Shown in pieces: positions 38,749 to 46,867 of a DNA stretch of 64,000 nucleotides. The stretch is from NCBI GenBank assembly GCA_038329965.1, contig JBBQNN010000001.1, positions 62,001 to 126,000 on the forward strand, read 5' to 3'. The notes under the pieces were generated by a model. The model searched no databases and was not told the DNA's origin. It saw nothing but the letters and a program-made list of their open reading frames with translations. A program made the position numbers and the translations under genes. Origin of the DNA: QHCA01 sp003244095 (lineage in GTDB: Bacteria; Actinomycetota; Actinomycetes; Mycobacteriales; QHCA01). Each line of letters begins with the position of its first letter. The first letter of the stretch is position 1.

Positions 38749-39576
38749 GTGGCCATGCAGTTCTACGCCTCACCCGAGCAGATCATGCGCGACCGCTCGG
38801 AGTACGCCCGTAAGGGCATCGCCCGTGGTCGCAGCGTCGTCGTGCTCACCTACGCCGGCGGGGTGCTCTTCGTCGCGGAGAACCCCTCGTCGGCCCTGCA
38901 CAAGGTCAGCGAGATCTACGACCGGATCGCGTTCGCGGCCGTCGGCAAGTACAACGAGTTCGAGAACCTCCGGGTGGCCGGAGTGCGCCTGGCCGACCTG
39001 CGCGGCTATTCCTACGACCGGCGCGACGTCACGGGCCGGGGCCTGGCCAACGCCTACGCGCAGACCCTCGGTTCGATCTTCACCGAGCAGTCCAAGCCGT
39101 ACGAGGTCGAGATCTGTGTCGCCGAGGTGGGGGAGACCCCGGCCGAGGACCAGCTCTACCGGCTGACGTACGACGGGTCGGTCGGCGACGAGCCGGGATT
39201 CGTGGCCATGGGCGGGCAATCCGAGGCCATCGCGACCCGCGTGCGCGAGCATCACCGTGACGAGCAAACCCTCGAGGAGGCGCTCCTGCTGGCGGTCGCC
39301 GGACTCGCGGGCACCGGTGGCGAGAACGGGGCACCCCGGCAGATCGACGGCGCCGCGCTCGAGGTGGCGATCCTCGACCGTACGCGGGCCGGCCGGACGT
39401 TCCGCCGGATCACCGGAGCCTGGCTGACCGACCTGCTGACCACCGCGGCGCCGGCCGATGACCCGGCCGATGCCGCGGCGGAGGCATCGGGCGAGCCGGC
39501 GGCCGACCCACCTGCAACGACCGCGACGCAGGACCCACCGGCCGAGGGAACCCCCCCGGCGGGAGCGCCCGACTAG
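38749..39576 (+). CDS. prcA: 20S proteasome subunit alpha PrcA
   Basis: Gating subunit of the core particle, 275 residues. N-terminal gate YASPEQIMRDRSEYARKGIARG, then SVVVLTYAGGVLFVAENPS. No catalytic threonine, as expected. The last 40 residues are a disordered Ala/Pro/Asp-rich tail (DPADAAAEASGEPAADPP). GTG 38749 or ATG 38755 may be the start; AGGAAGG lies upstream. Confidence 0.96.
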   Translation: MAMQFYASPEQIMRDRSEYARKGIARGRSVVVLTYAGGVLFVAENPSSALHKVSEIYDRIAFAAVGKYNEFENLRVAGVRLADLRGYSYDRRDVTGRGLANAYAQTLGSIFTEQSKPYEVEICVAEVGETPAEDQLYRLTYDGSVGDEPGFVAMGGQSEAIATRVREHHRDEQTLEEALLLAVAGLAGTGGENGAPRQIDGAALEVAILDRTRAGRTFRRITGAWLTDLLTTAAPADDPADAAAEASGEPAADPPATTATQDPPAEGTPPAGAPD

Positions 39577-39610
39577 CCCCACGGGCATCGTGCGAAGCCG
39601 CGTCTTCCGA

Positions 39611-39628
39611 CAGGCGCGGAGCGAGATG
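39611..39628 (+). repeat. Intergenic repeat, partial copy
   Basis: The 18-mer CAGGCGCGGAGCGAGATG is identical to 44917-44934 after pafC. It lies just before the pafA -10 box. Confidence 0.6.
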
Positions 39629-39633
39629 GCGAC

Positions 39634-39639
39634 TAGGCT
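39634..39639 (+). promoter_or_regulatory. -10 box for pafA
   Basis: TAGGCT, 6 nt before ATG 39646. Confidence 0.55.
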
Positions 39640-39645
39640 GGGCCG

Positions 39646-41004
39646 ATGGACCGCCGGATCTTCGGGCTCGAGAACGAGTACGGCGTCACCTGCACGTTCC
39701 GTGGCCAGCGGCGGCTGAGCCCGGACGAGGTGGCGCGGTACCTGTTCCGCCGGGTCGTGTCCTGGGGGCGCAGCAGCAACGTCTTCCTGCGCAACGGTGC
39801 CCGGCTCTACCTCGACGTCGGCTCCCACCCGGAGTACGCCACGCCCGAGTGCGACAACATCATCGACCTCGTCACGCACGACAAGGCGGGGGAGCGGATC
39901 CTCGAGGGCTTGCTGGTCGACGCCGAGCGCCGCCTGCGCGAGGAGGGCATCGCCGGCGACATCTACCTGTTCAAGAACAACACCGACTCGGCCGGCAACT
40001 CCTACGGCTGCCACGAGAACTACCTGGTCGGCCGGCTCGGGGAGTTCAGCCGGCTGGCCGACGTGCTCATCCCCTTCCTGGTCACCCGGCAGGTCCTCTG
40101 CGGCGCCGGCAAGGTGCTGCAGACGCCGCGTGGCGCGGTCTACTGCCTGTCGCAGCGCGCCGAGCACATCTGGGAGGGCGTCTCCTCGGCCACCACGCGG
40201 TCGCGGCCGATCATCAACACCCGCGACGAGCCGCACGCCGACGCCGAGCGCTTCCGCCGGCTGCACGTGATCGTCGGCGATTCCAACATGAACGAAGCCT
40301 CCACGATGCTCAAGGTCGGCACGGCCGACATCGTGCTGCGGATGGTCGAGGCGGGCGTGGTCCTGCGCGACCTCACCCTGGAGAACCCGATCCGGGCCAT
40401 CCGTGAGGTCTCCCACGACATCAGCTGCCGGCGCAAGGTCAAACTGGCCAACGGCCGCGAGGCGACCGCCCTGGAGATCCAGCGGGAGTACCACGTCAAG
40501 GCGACCGACTTCCTGGAGCGGCACGGCACCGACCCGATCACCAAGCGGGTGCTGGAGTTATGGGGCCGGGTGCTCGACGCGGTCGACAGCGGCGACCTGT
40601 CCAGCGTCGACCGGGAGATCGACTGGGTCACCAAGTACCAGTTGATCGAGCGTTACCGCGTCAAGCACGACCTGGCGATGTCGAGTCCCCGGGTCGCCCA
40701 GCTAGACCTGGCCTATCACGACATCCAGCGCGGCCGAGGGCTGTACTACCTGATGGAGCGCCGCGGCGTGGTAGACCGGATCACCCGCGACCTGGACATC
40801 TTCGAGGCTAAGTCGGTGCCGCCGCAGACGACCAGGGCGCGGCTACGGGGTGAGTTCATCCGCCGCGCGCAGGAGAAGCGGCGGGACTTCACCGTGGACT
40901 GGGTGCACCTGAAGCTCAACGACCAGGCGCAACGCACCGTGCTGTGCAAGGATCCGTTCCGATCGGTAGACGAGAGGGTCGAGAAGCTGATCGCGAGCAT
41001 GTGA
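39646..41004 (+). CDS. pafA: Pup ligase PafA
   Basis: ATP-dependent ligase that links the C-terminal Glu of deamidated Pup to substrate lysines. 452 residues. It opens MDRRIFGLENEYGVTC (metal/ATP-binding Glu). The catalytic aspartate is D57 in LYLDVGSHPEYATPE, and FKNNTDSAGNSYGCHENY and TRDEPHADAERFRRLHVI follow. It lacks the loop that marks Dop. It is followed after 9 nt by a small membrane-protein gene. Confidence 0.97.
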   Translation: MDRRIFGLENEYGVTCTFRGQRRLSPDEVARYLFRRVVSWGRSSNVFLRNGARLYLDVGSHPEYATPECDNIIDLVTHDKAGERILEGLLVDAERRLREEGIAGDIYLFKNNTDSAGNSYGCHENYLVGRLGEFSRLADVLIPFLVTRQVLCGAGKVLQTPRGAVYCLSQRAEHIWEGVSSATTRSRPIINTRDEPHADAERFRRLHVIVGDSNMNEASTMLKVGTADIVLRMVEAGVVLRDLTLENPIRAIREVSHDISCRRKVKLANGREATALEIQREYHVKATDFLERHGTDPITKRVLELWGRVLDAVDSGDLSSVDREIDWVTKYQLIERYRVKHDLAMSSPRVAQLDLAYHDIQRGRGLYYLMERRGVVDRITRDLDIFEAKSVPPQTTRARLRGEFIRRAQEKRRDFTVDWVHLKLNDQAQRTVLCKDPFRSVDERVEKLIASM

Positions 41005-41013
41005 GGATGCCCG

Positions 41014-41238
41014 ATGGAGACACGCAGCCGCCTTCGTGAGCTTTTTCTGCAGCCGCGCGACGACGACGCGCCCAACAGGCCGACCCGGGGGGATCTGGCC
41101 GGCCTGTCCCGCACCGAGCGCCGGGCGGCCAAGATCCACTACCAGACGCAGGCAGGGATCTTCCGTACCTGGGTCTATGCGGTCATCCTGGTCGGGCTTG
41201 TCGGCGGCTTCGCGCTGTACGTCAGCCTGGTCGCCTGA
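41014..41238 (+). CDS. Small single-span membrane protein downstream of pafA
   Basis: 74 residues. A charged N-terminal half (LRELFLQPRDDDAPNRPTRG, GLSRTERRAAKIHYQTQAG) is followed by one hydrophobic span at about 51-72 (WVYAVILVGLVGGFALYVSL). Family unknown to me. The 9-nt gap to pafA indicates cotranscription. The stop overlaps the start of an intergenic repeat. Confidence 0.6.
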   Translation: METRSRLRELFLQPRDDDAPNRPTRGDLAGLSRTERRAAKIHYQTQAGIFRTWVYAVILVGLVGGFALYVSLVA

Positions 41239-41275
41239 CTGTCATCTCGCTCCTCGCTCCGCTCGATGCTCACTC
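41238..41275 (-). repeat. Intergenic repeat copy, inverted
   Basis: On the minus strand it begins GTGAGCATCGAGCGGAGCG and ends GCGAGATGACAGTC. It lies between the convergent pafA-side gene and the DUF3866 gene and starts right at the DUF3866 stop. Confidence 0.65.
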
Positions 41276-42338
41276 AACTGATCAGGCCGGCCGCATGCCG
41301 GCCGGCGGCCGCGCACGCCAGGAAGTACGACGGATCCTGGGCCAGACCGCGGCCCATGCTGGACAGCTGCACCGGCAGCCCGCGCAGGGCGTCGTACAGC
41401 CCCGTGGTGTCGACCTCGACGATCGCGTGGCGGTTCCGCAGGGGTACGACGTCGCTGGCGACCCGGGCCGCCAGCGCCGCCGGCAACCCGGCCGGCACCA
41501 CCACATCCGCGGCGGCCAGGGCCACCCGACCGTAGGCGGTCAGCGAGTGGTGCGAGACCCCCTGGTGGCGGTCGCGGGGATCGTCGCCGGACAGGCGCAG
41601 GGTGGCGACCGGCCGCCCGCCGAGCGCCGACACCGCATTGACCGCCTCACCGGCCGCCACACCGGAGAAGCCCCACGGCGTCGCAGTGCCCAGGTTGCCC
41701 GGTCCTTGCGTGACGACTGCGACATCCGCGCGTTGTACGTGCCGCGCGGCCAGCAGGCCGGTGTGCAGGGTGACGGCCTCCAGGTCGCCGCCCAGGGTCT
41801 GGCCGACCGTGACCGTCCCGCACAGGCGGTCGCGCAGGGTGGCGACCGTACGCGAGAACCACAACGGGAGCGCACCGCCGTCGGTCATCACGTAGCTGAC
41901 CCGCGTGCCGGGCCGGTCGGCGAGCACCCCGGCGACGATGGCGGGCAGCGCCGAGTGCAGGTCGGCGATCACGACGGGCAGGCCGCCGAGCGAGTCGGCC
42001 GCCCGGATCGCCTCATGGTGCGGCGATTCGGGCTCCTCCACGCCGAGCACCGCCGCCTGCAGCGGCGTGTAGCGGGCCTTCATCAGGTGCCCGGGACCGG
42101 CCGGATCAAGTGGCAACCGCCCCGGCACCGCGACCACCAGGGCGTAACCGCCGGTGCCCAGGCCCAGCGCGATGGCTGTGGTGTTGAGCAGCACGGCATC
42201 ACCGGGTTCGGGCCGGCCGACGAGCAGCGGATAGGCCAGGGCCACGACCCGCTGCCGGTCGACCTCGACATCGAGCTCGAGCGCGCCGGGCCATTCGCGG
42301 AGCGTGCCGAGCACGGTGCCCTGCCGCCAGCGGATCAC
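41274..42338 (-). CDS. DUF3866 family protein
   Basis: 354 residues, conserved in actinobacteria and some Firmicutes; function unknown. Segments include GDAVLLNTTAIALGLGTGGY, GHLMKARYTPLQ, VVIADLHSALPAIVAGV, TVGQTLGGDLEAVTLHTGL and VTQGPGNLGTATPWGFSG. The histidine- and glycine-rich patches suggest an enzyme, but no catalytic family is recognised. GTG 42338 start; a TAACCT box lies 6 nt upstream. Confidence 0.88.
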   Translation of the reverse strand: MIRWRQGTVLGTLREWPGALELDVEVDRQRVVALAYPLLVGRPEPGDAVLLNTTAIALGLGTGGYALVVAVPGRLPLDPAGPGHLMKARYTPLQAAVLGVEEPESPHHEAIRAADSLGGLPVVIADLHSALPAIVAGVLADRPGTRVSYVMTDGGALPLWFSRTVATLRDRLCGTVTVGQTLGGDLEAVTLHTGLLAARHVQRADVAVVTQGPGNLGTATPWGFSGVAAGEAVNAVSALGGRPVATLRLSGDDPRDRHQGVSHHSLTAYGRVALAAADVVVPAGLPAALAARVASDVVPLRNRHAIVEVDTTGLYDALRGLPVQLSSMGRGLAQDPSYFLACAAAGRHAAGLIS

Positions 42339-42344
42339 CGTCGC

Positions 42345-42354
42345 AGGTTAGCGT
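42345..42354. promoter_or_regulatory. Overlapping divergent -10 boxes, DUF3866 / FKBP
   Basis: The plus-strand 10-mer AGGTTAGCGT contains TAGCGT (42349-42354, 7 nt before ATG 42362) and, on the minus strand, TAACCT (42350-42345, 6 nt before GTG 42338). The boxes share TA, and 23 nt lie between starts, the same geometry as at 34647-34656. Confidence 0.6.
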
Positions 42355-42361
42355 TGCCGCC

Positions 42362-42901
42362 ATGCACTCCCCCTTACGAACAGTCCAGATTCCCCTCGCC
42401 GCGGCGGCCTTCGCGCTGCTCGGCGCTTGCGGCGGCAATTCGGCCGTCAAGTCGGCTACCCCCGCGAACCCACCCGCGCCGGCGCCGTCGGCAACCGCCG
42501 CTCCGGCCCATTGTGTTGCCCTGCCGGCCCAGGGCAAGAAGCCCGACCTGCCGTGCCTGCCCGGCGGTGTCGTGCCCAGCAAGCTGACCGTCAAGGACGT
42601 CAAGGTGGGCACCGGCCCGGCTGCGGCGGCCGGCGAGCAGCTGACTGTCGACTACCGTGGCGCGCTGTATCTCGGAGGGGAGTTCGACAACTCCTATGAC
42701 GCGGCCCAGCCGTTTCCGCCCTTCGCGCTTGGCGCCGGTAACGTCATCGCCGGCTGGGACGAGGGCCTGGTGGGGATGAAGGCCGGCGGCAAGCGGCTGC
42801 TGTTCATCCCGCCCGACAAGGGCTACGGGCCGGGCGGCAACGGACCCATCCCGCCCAACGCGACCCTGCGCTTCGTCGTCGAGCTCCGCTCGATCGGCTA
42901 G
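42362..42901 (+). CDS. FKBP-type peptidyl-prolyl isomerase lipoprotein
   Basis: 179 residues. Lipoprotein signal with lipobox LLGAC (C23), an Ala/Pro-rich linker, then a FKBP domain (about 75-179). Domain motifs are VGTGPAAAAGEQLTVDYRGALYLGG in part, FDNSY, ALGAGNVIAGWDEGLVGMKAGGKR in part, and the final ATLRFVVELRSIG. A membrane-anchored folding catalyst outside the cytoplasm. The pafB frame opens right after its stop. Confidence 0.93.
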   Translation: MHSPLRTVQIPLAAAAFALLGACGGNSAVKSATPANPPAPAPSATAAPAHCVALPAQGKKPDLPCLPGGVVPSKLTVKDVKVGTGPAAAAGEQLTVDYRGALYLGGEFDNSYDAAQPFPPFALGAGNVIAGWDEGLVGMKAGGKRLLFIPPDKGYGPGGNGPIPPNATLRFVVELRSIG

Positions 42902-42911
42902 CGTGGGGGCG

Positions 42912-43943
42912 GTGTCAAGCCGACGTACGGAGCGGCTCGTCAACCTGGTCATCTGCCTGTTGTCGACCCGGCAGTTCCTGACCTCCGCCCGGATCCGTAC
43001 GCTCGTGCCCGGCTATGACCAGATGAACGACCAGATGAACGACCGCCTGAATGCTCAACGGAACGACGCGAAGGCCCACGAGGCGTTCCAGCGGATGTTC
43101 GAGCGGGACAAGGCCGAGCTCCGCGACCTCGGGATCCCGCTGGAGACCGGCACCAACTCCGTCTTCGACAGCGAGGCCGAGGTCGGCTACCGGATCGCCC
43201 GCCGCGACTACGAGCTACCCGACATCCACCTGGAGCCCGACGAGGCGGCCGCCGTCGGCCTCGCGGCCCGCCTCTGGCGGTCCGGGCTGTCCTCCGCCGC
43301 AAGCAGCGCCGTGGTGAAGCTGCGGGCGGCCGGTGTCGATGTCGACCCGGACGCCACACTCGGCGTCGAGCCGGTCGTGGACGCGACCGAGCCCGCACTG
43401 GCGCCGAGCCTGCAGGCGGTCCAGCAGGGCCGGGTGCTGCACTTCGCCTACCGCACCGCCAACGCGGCCACGCCCGAGGGGCGTGAGATCGAGCCCTGGG
43501 GGATCGTCTCCTGGCGCGGCCGGTGGTACCTCGCCGGCCACGACCGCGGCCGGGGCGCCGCCCGCGTCTTCCGGCTGTCGCGGGTGAGCGGTCCGGTCAC
43601 CGCGACCGGCCCGGCCGGGGCGTTCACCGTGCCCGCCGATCTCGACCTGGTCGCCATGGCGGCCTCGCTCGGCGCCGAGGCGCCCACACGAACGGCGACC
43701 GTGCGGATCCGGCACGGCACCGCCGCCGGCCTGCGCCGGGCGGCGAGCCGGGTGCTGCCGGCCGACGGCAGCGACGTGCTGGAGCTGCCGTTTTCAGACT
43801 CGGACGCGCTGGCGGAGCGACTGGCCGGCTATGCCGCCGACGTGGTCGTCCTCAGCCCCGCCGACGTGCGCAGCGCAGTGGTCGGCCGCCTGCACGCGCT
43901 GGCAGGGCAGTCGGTAGGACTACCGGCCGGGGAGGCGATGTGA
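42912..43943 (+). CDS. pafB: WYL-domain regulator PafB
   Basis: Half of the PafBC transcriptional activator of the mycobacterial DNA-damage response. 343 residues. Winged helix at the N-terminus (TERLVNLVICLLSTRQFLTS), RMFERDKAELRDLGIPLETG, then the WYL domain (EIEPWGIVSWRGRWYLAGHDR) and a C-terminal WCX extension. Unusual: a 12-nt tandem repeat GACCAGATGAAC at 43018-43053 adds a MND-rich stretch inside the winged-helix region. GTG 42912 is preferred to GTG 42903. It overlaps pafC by 4 nt. Confidence 0.93.
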   Translation: MSSRRTERLVNLVICLLSTRQFLTSARIRTLVPGYDQMNDQMNDRLNAQRNDAKAHEAFQRMFERDKAELRDLGIPLETGTNSVFDSEAEVGYRIARRDYELPDIHLEPDEAAAVGLAARLWRSGLSSAASSAVVKLRAAGVDVDPDATLGVEPVVDATEPALAPSLQAVQQGRVLHFAYRTANAATPEGREIEPWGIVSWRGRWYLAGHDRGRGAARVFRLSRVSGPVTATGPAGAFTVPADLDLVAMAASLGAEAPTRTATVRIRHGTAAGLRRAASRVLPADGSDVLELPFSDSDALAERLAGYAADVVVLSPADVRSAVVGRLHALAGQSVGLPAGEAM

Positions 43944-44902
43944 CGGCCGCCACCGATCGGCTGCCCCGGCTGCTCTCACTCGTGCCCTACCTGCTGGCCC
44001 ATCCGGGGATCCGGCTGGCCGAGGTGGCGACCGATTTCGGCGTGAGCGTCGAGCAGGTGCACGACGACCTGAACCTGTTGTGGGTCTGTGGGCTGCCCGG
44101 CTACGGGCCGGGTGACCTGATCGACCTGTCCTGGTCCGAGGACGACACCGTGACCGTCACCCACGACGCCGGAATCCGCCGGCCACTGCGGTTGTCCACC
44201 GACGAGGCGCTGGCGCTCATCGTCGCGCTACGCACGCTCGCCGACATGCCGGGGCTCGAAGGCGGCGACGCCATAGACCGGGCGCTGGCCAAGCTGGAGG
44301 ACGCCGCGGGCGCCGCCGCCGCCGGCACCGGCCGGCTGACCGTGCGGGTCGAGGCCGAGGAGGCGACGCTGGCCGGCGTGCGGCGGGCCCTCGACGAACA
44401 CCGCGCCCTGCGCATCACCTACTACACCGCCGGCCGGGACGAGACGACCGAGCGCACCGTCGACCCCACCCGGCTGCTGCTCGTGGAGGGCCGCAGCTAC
44501 CTGGAGGGCTGGTGCCGCCGGGCCGAGGCGATCCGGCTGTTCCGGCTCGACCGCATCGACGCGCTCACCCTGCTCGACGAGCCGGCCGCCCCGCCGCTGC
44601 AAGCGCAGCCGGTGGACGTCCGGGGCGGGGTCTTCCGCCCGTCGCCCGAGCATGAGCTGGTCATCCTGCGGCTGGCGCCGCGGGCCAGGTGGGTCGCCGA
44701 CTGCTATCCCACCGAATCGGTCCTCGACCTGCCGGACGGAGCCCTGCAGGTGTCCCTGCGGGCCGCTGACCGGTCGTGGGTCAGCCGCCTGGTGCTGGGT
44801 CTGGGTGCTGCGGTCTCGGTGGTGCAGCCGCAGGACCTCGCCGAGGAGGTCCGGGCACTGGCCCGCGCGGCGCTGGATGCGTACGGGGAGATCGGCGAGT
44901 GA
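43940..44902 (+). CDS. pafC: WYL-domain regulator PafC
   Basis: Partner of PafB, 320 residues. Winged helix (DRLPRLLSLVPYLLAHPGIR), LRLSTDEALALIVALRTLAD, then the WYL domain (HRALRITYYTAGRDETTERTV and LLLVEGRSYLEGWCRRAEAI) and the WCX C-terminus (LAEEVRALARAALDAYGE). GTG 43940 lies inside the pafB stop (GTGA). An intergenic repeat begins at its stop codon. Confidence 0.94.
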   Translation: MTAATDRLPRLLSLVPYLLAHPGIRLAEVATDFGVSVEQVHDDLNLLWVCGLPGYGPGDLIDLSWSEDDTVTVTHDAGIRRPLRLSTDEALALIVALRTLADMPGLEGGDAIDRALAKLEDAAGAAAAGTGRLTVRVEAEEATLAGVRRALDEHRALRITYYTAGRDETTERTVDPTRLLLVEGRSYLEGWCRRAEAIRLFRLDRIDALTLLDEPAAPPLQAQPVDVRGGVFRPSPEHELVILRLAPRARWVADCYPTESVLDLPDGALQVSLRAADRSWVSRLVLGLGAAVSVVQPQDLAEEVRALARAALDAYGEIGE

Positions 44903-44940
44903 GCGTCGAGCGAAGGCAGGCGCGGAGCGAGATGACAATC
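44897..44940 (+). repeat. Intergenic repeat copy after pafC
   Basis: Starts GAGTGAGCGTCGAGCG, where TGA is the pafC stop, and ends GCGGAGCGAGATGACAATC. Contains the 18-mer shared with 39611-39628. Confidence 0.65.
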
Positions 44941-45028
44941 CCGTGCTTTAGAGCCCGCTGTCACCTGCCGAATCTTCTGTCAGCAGCGCGGCAACTTGGA
45001 GCCGCCGGCACGACACGAGAGGCACGCC

Positions 45029-45361
45029 ATGACCACGATCAAGGCCACCTGCCCGGCCTGTGGCGAGGTCGCGCTCACCACTGACCAGGTGCGGCTCATG
45101 GTGTGCTCCGTCCCGGAGCGGTCCTACTACGCGTTCGACTGCGCGGGCTGCGTCGACGAGATCCGCAAGCCGGCCGACAAGCAGGTGGTGGCGCTGCTCA
45201 TGGCCGGCGGCGTCGCCGCAACATCCTGGCGCATTCCGGGCGAGGCCCTCGAGCTGAAGTCCGGCCCGCCGATCAGCTACGACGACGTCCTCGACTTCGC
45301 GCTGCGACTGCGGTGCGCCGAACATCTCGCCGCTTTCGCCCGCGCGGGCCAGGCAGTCTGA
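45029..45361 (+). CDS. Small zinc-ribbon-like hypothetical protein
   Basis: 110 residues. Two CxxC pairs, TCPACGE near residue 8 and DCAGCVDE near residue 38, suggest a zinc ribbon. The C-terminal half (DDVLDFALRLRCAEHLAAF) is helical. No recognised family. A GAGAGGC site lies before ATG 45029. Confidence 0.65.
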   Translation: MTTIKATCPACGEVALTTDQVRLMVCSVPERSYYAFDCAGCVDEIRKPADKQVVALLMAGGVAATSWRIPGEALELKSGPPISYDDVLDFALRLRCAEHLAAFARAGQAV

Positions 45362-45373
45362 GCGGTCGCCCGA

Positions 45374-45379
45374 TAGTCT
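45374..45379 (+). promoter_or_regulatory. -10 box for the 58-residue membrane protein
   Basis: TAGTCT, 6 nt before GTG 45386; supports this short gene as real. Confidence 0.5.
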
Positions 45380-45385
45380 GACGCG

Positions 45386-45562
45386 GTGACCGTCCTCATC
45401 GTGTGTGCCGGGCTGATCCTGGCGGCGCTGGCGCTCCTGCTCTTACTGCTCGCCGGACTGTCCCGGCGGGTGCTTGCCCTCAACGACCGGGTGGCGGTCA
45501 CCCGGGAGCGCGCGGTGGCGCTCGACCAGGCGCTGGCCAACCTGCCGGCTCCCCGGTCATAG
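45386..45562 (+). CDS. 58-residue single-span membrane protein
   Basis: GTG to TAG, 59 codons. A long hydrophobic N-terminal span (TVLIVCAGLILAALALLLLL) is followed by a basic, helical cytoplasmic tail (LSRRVLALNDRVAVTRERAV). The leaderless promoter box and the position directly upstream of tatA support it. Family unknown to me. Confidence 0.6.
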   Translation: MTVLIVCAGLILAALALLLLLLAGLSRRVLALNDRVAVTRERAVALDQALANLPAPRS

Positions 45563-45596
45563 GCCCCGATCACGTCCGCGACGACCCTCCCCGACG

Positions 45597-45602
45597 TACG
45601 AT
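45597..45602 (+). promoter_or_regulatory. Candidate -10 box for tatAC
   Basis: TACGAT, about 30 nt before ATG 45633, which has its own GGAAGG ribosome binding site, so this transcript is leadered, unlike its neighbours. Confidence 0.4.
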
Positions 45603-45632
45603 AGGTAACGCCACTGACGGAAGGTGCACATC

Positions 45633-45926
45633 ATGCTTGCTCGCGCATTCGAGGGATGGCACCTCGTCATCATTGCGTTGGTCATCCTGATCCTGTTCGG
45701 CTCCAAGAAGATGCCCGACGCGGCCCGGTCGTTCGGACGCTCCCTGCGCATCTTCAAGGCCGAGACCAAGGGCCTGCGCGATGACAACAAGGACGACGGC
45801 GGCGAAGCCCCGGTCGACGTGCACGACGAGGCCCGCAACCTCCCGCCGGCGTTGCCGCCGGGACGCAACACCGCCGCGGCCACCGACCCCGCCGCCGCGA
45901 CCGATTCCCGCCGCGACCAGCGCTGA
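45633..45926 (+). CDS. tatA: Twin-arginine translocase subunit TatA
   Basis: 97 residues. One N-terminal span (WHLVIIALVILILFGSKKMP) followed by the amphipathic helix DAARSFGRSLRIFKAETKG and a disordered acidic tail. It forms the pore component with TatC. ATG 45633 has GGAAGG 8 nt upstream. It begins the tatA-tatC pair. Confidence 0.95.
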   Translation: MLARAFEGWHLVIIALVILILFGSKKMPDAARSFGRSLRIFKAETKGLRDDNKDDGGEAPVDVHDEARNLPPALPPGRNTAAATDPAAATDSRRDQR

Positions 45927-45951
45927 GCCAGCGGGGCGGGGTTAACCGGTC

Positions 45952-46839
45952 GTGACTGAGCTGGGCCGCCTGCGGTCCCGCCGCCGGGTGCGCCCGCAGG
46001 ACGGGCGCATGACCCTCGTCGAGCATCTCTACGAGTTGCGCGGCCGGCTGTTCAAAGCGGCCGTCGCGGTGATCATCGCCTCGGTCGTGGCGTTCATCTA
46101 CTTCAAGCCGATCTTCGGCTTCATCCTCCACCCGTACTGCCGGCTGCCGCCGGGCAAGACCGCGCTCAGCGGCCACGGCTGCACGGTGTACGCGTTCTCC
46201 GTGCTCGACCAGTTCAATGCGCGCCTGAAGGTCTCCATGTTCGTCGGCGGCATCCTGTCGGCCCCCGTGTGGCTCTATCAGCTGTGGAGGTTCATCACCC
46301 CAGGGCTGCACACCAAGGAGCGCAAGTGGGCCTTCGTGTTCGTGGGGATCGGCAGCGTGCTGTTCGCCCTCGGCACGGTCCTGGCCTACTTCGCGCTCTA
46401 CTCGGGGCTGCAGTTCCTGCTGACGGTCGGCGGGGGCTCGGTGACCACGCTGCTGGATGTCAGCGGCTACCTCCGCTACGTCACCGCGATGGTGCTGGTG
46501 TTCGGGCTGGCATTCGAGTTCCCCCTCGTGCTCTGCATGCTCAACATGGTCGGAATCCTGCCGCACGAGCGGCTGGCCGGCTGGCGACGGCAGGCCATCT
46601 TCCTCGGGTTCCTGTTCGCCGCCTTCGCCACACCGGGCCAGGACCCGTTCGGCATGCTCGCCCTGGGTGGCTCGCTGTGGTTGCTCTACGAGTTCACGTT
46701 GGTCATCACCCGGATTCATGACCGGCGCAAGGCCCGCCGTGAGGCACGGCGCAGGGCCCAGGAGGGCTGGGAGAACATCCCCGACGACGAGACCTCGCCG
46801 CTGGGCCCCACACCGTCGGATCTCTCTGACATTTCATGA
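45952..46839 (+). CDS. tatC: Twin-arginine translocase subunit TatC
   Basis: Six-span receptor for twin-arginine signal peptides, 295 residues. The family start MTLVEHLYELRGRLFKA follows a 19-residue basic extension. LWRFITPGLHTKERKW and the conserved FGLAFEFPLVLCMLNMVGIL are present. The C-terminus is a long charged cytoplasmic tail. GTG 45952 start, 25 nt after tatA. Confidence 0.95.
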   Translation: MTELGRLRSRRRVRPQDGRMTLVEHLYELRGRLFKAAVAVIIASVVAFIYFKPIFGFILHPYCRLPPGKTALSGHGCTVYAFSVLDQFNARLKVSMFVGGILSAPVWLYQLWRFITPGLHTKERKWAFVFVGIGSVLFALGTVLAYFALYSGLQFLLTVGGGSVTTLLDVSGYLRYVTAMVLVFGLAFEFPLVLCMLNMVGILPHERLAGWRRQAIFLGFLFAAFATPGQDPFGMLALGGSLWLLYEFTLVITRIHDRRKARREARRRAQEGWENIPDDETSPLGPTPSDLSDIS

Positions 46840-46855
46840 GTCATCTCCTGACCGG

Positions 46856-46861
46856 TAGCTT
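46856..46861 (+). promoter_or_regulatory. -10 box for the lipid kinase
   Basis: TAGCTT, 6 nt before GTG 46868. Confidence 0.5.
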
Positions 46862-46867
46862 GCCCGC

